The notes under the pieces: model-generated
What the model was told of the DNA's origin: nothing
The model's database searches: none
The model's input: the letters and a program-made list of their open reading frames with translations, nothing else
Shown here: positions 59,938 to 64,000 of the stretch, piece by piece
How positions within the stretch are numbered: the stretch's first letter is position 1
How the letters are laid out: each line of letters opens with the position of its first letter
Origin: Galeruca laticollis
Taxonomy: Eukaryota; Arthropoda; Insecta; Coleoptera; Chrysomelidae
Length of the DNA stretch: 64,000 nt
Assembly (NCBI GenBank): GCA_963921935.1
Contig: OY998181.1
Coordinates: 117,572,957-117,636,956 of the forward strand
Reading direction: 5' to 3'
Made by a program: the position numbers and the translations under genes

Positions 59938-60189
59938 CGTTCCAGTTGGTACCCACAGATATTATAAATAAACTTTTCTTTACTTAACGAAAATATGTAC
60001 ATATAAACATAAAAGTATGGTTATGTTTGATATTTATGTTCCAGTGTCAATAACCAAACTGTTCCAACCACGATCTATTTTGGAACCGTTATTAGAACGG
60101 TAAACACTTGACGCCTGCGTAACAAATCCATGAGAACGAATTCGATAACAATTCCTGAACGATTAAAATTTGTGTGTTGGAACAAACCT

Positions 60190-61356
60190 CTTGATTCTGT
60201 TAATTACTGATTCAAAATTGGTTATAGCGTTGAGTGAAAAATTAGATAATATGTCCTCAGTTCCAAGATATTTCCCAGATTTATATTTCTTTTCATTTCC
60301 TAGTTTTCAATAGTCTAGCGTTATTTTCTATAAAAAATAGGTGTATGTATGCTAAGAATATCAAAGTGTAATTTAATGAGCTCACCATCTAAGTCTGAAA
60401 AACGTCTTTTGCAAACACCACTTGTTGAAGCTTTATCTATATTTTCGATATGGCTTTCTACAATAGAATTAACATTTATTTTCTTGTAATTAGATGCCTA
60501 ATTGTAATTCCTGATTTATGCTGCTCTGATATTTTCATATCACACAATAAAATACTTTGTGAAATAGTTTAAAACTACATACATAAAAAACTTATCAACC
60601 ATGTAATATGATCTATTTGTTTTAAATGTTTTAAAATTTTTCATAAATGAAAATAATGGTGCACATTACAAAGTATGGACATTAAAATCAGTCATAAGAA
60701 ATGTACTATATTCGAATAAACCTTGAAATTATAAAAAAACATAGGTACCTACCTTTACAATAACTTTTTGGTACAGCATTTTTCCTTATAATCTTTCGTT
60801 TTTGTTGTAAAATAATAGTCAGAACTAAAATGTTTTTCACATAAAACTTTATTTGCTAACTAGTCCTTTTCCAAATTCAAAATAGTTATATTGCCACATT
60901 ATTTTTTCCACTCATTAAGAATGTTTTCATTTTTTGTCGGAAATTTAAATGTTTATCTTTTTTTGAATTTTGTTCACATTCATGAAAACAACAAATATGG
61001 CTTTTGGGGTTCATATTAAAAAATATGTTTCACTACGTAACACACAAGTCTTTTAATGAGAACATCTAAGATTACAAATAAAACCACTCACCTCCTAAAT
61101 TTAATGTCGGTACTGAATTTGAATGCAGTCTATTTGACATGCTTGAAATAAATTTTTCTTCGAAATGTAGGTGGCAGACTCTTTTTGAAGCATAAATTAT
61201 TGCAGGATCGATATTTATTAAGGCGGCATTGTTGATTGCATCTACCCACTTTCTAAATCGGATTAAATCTGTTTTTGGATTTGGAAACCTATGTCTAATA
61301 TCAGATGAACGTCTATTTTCGCCACAATCATGGACACAACACTTGATTAAAGTCAT
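60190..61356 (-). pseudogene. Second THAP-domain gene, probably broken
   Basis: Exon 1 61092-61356 starts MTLIKCCVHDCGENRRSSDI and has RFRKWVDAINN, RVCHLHFEEKFI and SVPTLNLGG, a complete THAP domain (C2CH, Trp, AVP-like box). Exon 2 60753-60824 fits in phase (LQQKRKIIRKNAVPKSYCK). Exon 3 60386-60497 (ESHIENIDKASTSG) is open only in the wrong phase relative to exon 2, so a frameshift or a missed exon exists. Exon 4 from 60299 fits exon 3 and runs open to 60190, where Harbinger element 2 begins. It is host-like, coding for a nuclear DNA-binding protein, or a transposon-derived gene; now likely dead or truncated. Confidence 0.6.
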
Positions 61357-61359
61357 ATT

Positions 61360-62990
61360 AAAAAAACTTATCAACAAACTAATACAACTTAATAAAAATA
61401 TAACTACCGAAGAACAAATTAAACCTCTAAATAAACTTTAATTATTTATGAATTCAAAACGAACACTACAAAAATACAAAACTGCACCACTAGGATCTTC
61501 GATACGATTCCTTTAACCTTCAATTCGCAGAACATTCGATAAATTACGTGAAACGTCAAATTTGCGACCTCTACAATTAGGAATGGAACTAAAATTTTAA
61601 TTTGGCCTTGACAATTCAAGTGAAACCACCATGAACCTAATGAACACAATGCTCAATGCTGTGGCAATTCTGTAAAGTTAGACTGATTTAGCTCCCTCTA
61701 CAGTTCAGCATCAGCATAGGAAATAATCAGGAGGGGGATATTTAAAATATTGACTTTGGTGGGAAATTTCAAAGGCAGGGTTCGGCGGGAAATTATTATT
61801 CTATACTTTGACAGGACTTACATGCGAAAATTTGAATTGCACCAGGCACTCAAATATTATTACCAATTCAATAAATTACGTAAACCCTACCTTTACAAAT
61901 AATAATGTCAAAAATCGTAATTTTTGCACATTTATGCTAACTTTTCAACATTTTTTTCTTCACAAAATTTGTAGTTGCCATATTAACAATATTATTCTTA
62001 GATAGTTTTGTTGAATCAGAATAATAGTCTGTAACACATTGTAAATATACTTAGAATTTGTTACATTTGGGAGATGTTACGAATTTTAAAATTTATTCTG
62101 GAAAATGTATAGGAATTTTGCAAATTTATTGAATTGCTTATTGGAAATAGGTACTTTTGAGTGCAACTCCAATGTTCCAAAAATTTGTAAATCTGATTTA
62201 AATGATTGCATCACTTGAAGCATTAACATATTAGTCTAAAGTCAGAAGAACCCCCAATATTACTTTTAGTTTTATTTAATGGACATTCTTTCATGTCGAA
62301 CACAGTGGATAAATAAAAGTTCAACATTGCTGTTAAATAAGTTTATTAATAGAAAAATCTAGATGGGTTAAAAATATATTTATCTGAATTTAGCAATAGA
62401 ATGTGTTATTTTAACAGAAACCAGAAAAATATAAATGATTTATATTTTATTATGTCTCTGACATAATTTAAGTTAACTGTATAATGATTATCAATGGCAT
62501 TTCATTAAACTAATATATTGTAAAATAATTGCCGAATATGTATCAGTATTATGACTTACTTTCATTTTTATTTATAAATTTTTTAAGGTTATATTCTATT
62601 ACGATTAGTAAAAAAAATTCGTTTAAATTAATTTAGAGACTCTTCTCAGGGTAGGGTTCCAAAAACTATTTTATATTATTCATTATTCCTAAATTTTTTA
62701 TTTGAATTATTATTATCACTACTTTTACAAAATATCTTATTAATAAAATAAACACCTTTTAAATATGCTAAACAAATTTTGAATGTAATTGGCCAAATAG
62801 AATTTAGAATTGTTCTAAATGGTACCTTTAATTTTCTAGATTTCTATTTGCTCCAAACCAATCTTCACTCCAAATTTATCCTATATCTTCATAAACACCT
62901 TCTCCATAAACCAGCTCAATTTTATATCACTAATTTGATTTATGATATTGACCAAATATTTTTGGTACAATCCTTGTTGTGTAGGTACTT
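61360..62990. other. AT-rich, no gene seen
   Basis: Includes the presumed promoter side of the second THAP gene. Short open frames in this stretch have biased, low-complexity translations (Phe, Leu, Ile, Asn rich) and no motifs, so I do not call any. Confidence 0.45.
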
Positions 62991-62994
62991 GTAG

Positions 62995-63215
62995 AAATTT
63001 CAAATGATATTCTCAGTTTCCGATTTCAATATACTTTATAATATATCTTAAACTTCAAGAATTCTTTTCAATTCTCGACTTCTATCTATTTTACATATTT
63101 CTCTTCAGAATTTGTTTACAATTCTCAATTTGAATCTACTTTTTATATCTCTGTTCAAAATTAGTATTAAATTCCCGATTTTAAACTACTTTTCTTACTA
63201 CTTTACTTTTTTTAA
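62995..63215. repeat. Diverged ~55-bp tandem repeats
   Basis: Three to four loosely similar units, each with 'caattctc(g/a)a(c/t)tt..atcta.ttt' (for example at 63010, 63067, 63120, 63170). Non-coding. Confidence 0.45.
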
Positions 63216-63549
63216 ACTGACAACCCTCTTTCTTATTGCAAAATCAATAATTTTCTTTCCTTCAAATTTTTATATCGTCTTGACAACCAAAATATCCTAC
63301 TTGATTCCGATTAAAATCATATTATTTATCTCAAATGTTATCTGAAAGTCTATGTATGTTCCCTTTTTACATAAGTTTGAAAAGCCAGGAATAATTAAGT
63401 TTTTTTTTATTTAAATTAACGTGCATAAGACAGCTATGGCCATTAGCATGAGGTACAATACAGACAAAGTTACATTAAGTAATGTAAATCAAAACTAATA
63501 GCGTAAAACTAACATGAATATGGGATTACATGATATGATATTTGAATGG

Positions 63550-64000
63550 AATTTTTTTTGATTAAATTCTGTTAATAAGTTGTTCTTCCTCTAGGAACTT
63601 GATCACTTTGCGCACTTGATTATCACTATTTAGGATCTCCGTTTGTATGTATTCCTAGTTGTAGGCGTCTTGTCGCGAAGTATGGACATTCAACGATGAT
63701 ATGCTTGATGCAGAGCTTTACGTGGCAATACTGACAGTTCGGCTGAGGTGACGATGTCATTAGGTAACCATGCGTAGGTCTAGTATGACCTATACGTAAT
63801 CTTCGTATGACAGCCATATTTTTCTTAGATAGATCGGGACAGGTAAACTGATTCAATATTGGTTGAATTTCCCGCAGTGAACACATAATTTGACTCCAGT
63901 GAATTTGCCAGTTGTAACGGATGATTTTTTTCAGACTAGTTTTTAAGTTTACAAAGCTGAAGATTCACCGTGGCAGTAGCAGTTGAGGCAGCTTCTTTGG
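63550..64000 (-). pseudogene. 3' end of a LINE, continuing past the window edge
   Basis: Minus strand reads REIQPILNQFTCPDLSKKNM, VIRRLRIGHTRPTHGYLMTS, then CQYCHVKLCIKHIIVECPYF, the tail region of ORF2 after RNase H (GHTRxTHGYLM and the zinc knuckle). A T-rich stretch at 63553-63560 may be the remnant of the poly(A) end. The rest lies beyond 64000. Confidence 0.75.

Larger units (their letters stand above)
53797..60189. mobile_element. Harbinger element 2 with CTT target duplication
   Basis: Ends AGGTTTGTTCCAAC at 53797 and the inverse ending at 60189, flanked by CTT at 53794-53796 and 60190-60192, the 3-bp duplication of Harbinger. It holds transposase relics, a minus-strand SANT/MADF-like relic, and a nested piggyBac (56436-58916). 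Without the piggyBac it is about 3.9 kb. Confidence 0.82.

Noticed and set aside
62779..63345. Two plus-strand open frames in AT-rich DNA
   Set aside because: Translation is Phe/Ile/Leu-rich without motifs, part of it lies over a tandem repeat, and there are no splice or start signals of note.
1..64000. CRISPR arrays, bacterial operons, tRNA or rRNA genes
   Set aside because: No regularly spaced repeats, no bacterial-type gene order and no cloverleaf or rRNA sequence was recognised; everything fits an insect nuclear genome.

Overview
The window looks like AT-rich insect nuclear DNA. The evidence is a spliced gene coding for a ZAD-type zinc finger (an arthropod-lineage domain), short GT-AG introns of about 57-60 nt, and a dense mixture of BEL/Pao, Copia, Jockey-like, Tc1/mariner, piggyBac, hAT and Harbinger elements. 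I cannot name the order. No bacterial gene, operon, tRNA, rRNA or CRISPR array was seen.

Layout, left to right. 1-6500: a BEL/Pao retrotransposon with an unbroken gag-pol frame and one LTR. 6589-8617: a decayed piggyBac copy. 8642-14945: three minus-strand pieces that read as one endogenous densovirus-like NS1 (SF3 helicase), split by a piggyBac copy (8839-11154, TTAA ends) and by an unclassified DNA transposon (11535-14331). 15689-44988: the main host gene, minus strand, whose ten exons I assembled by eye. It codes for a 632-residue THAP + ZAD + C2H2 zinc-finger protein, and all splice phases agree. Its introns hold at least a dozen transposable elements: a mariner with ~770-bp inverted repeats, several LINE pieces including one nested in another with a 5-bp target duplication, a Tc1, a foldback MITE and a piggyBac in intron 1. 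45296-51024: an element with AT duplications and GGGYGCATTCAGCAGAGA ends (ISL2EU-like), carrying a broken THAP gene and itself invaded by a deleted Copia (TTTGT duplication) and a hAT (8-bp duplication) that contains a large inverted repeat. 51027-53640: a Harbinger with transposase and SANT/MADF-like partner gene. 53797-60189: a second Harbinger unit with CTT duplications, holding a nested piggyBac (56436-58916) with an intact transposase frame and a complete DDD set. 60190-61356: a second host-like THAP gene, apparently broken, with that Harbinger inserted at its last visible exon. 61360-63550: AT-rich DNA with no gene seen. 63550-64000: the tail of another LINE running off the edge.

Functionally the window is one probable transcription-factor gene (THAP-ZAD-C2H2) stretched by transposons, one damaged THAP gene, a viral fossil, and layers of nested mobile elements. 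The two elements most likely to have been recently active are the piggyBac at 56436-58916 and the BEL/Pao at 351-6389. Calls rest on reading motifs and splice signals directly; no database search was made.
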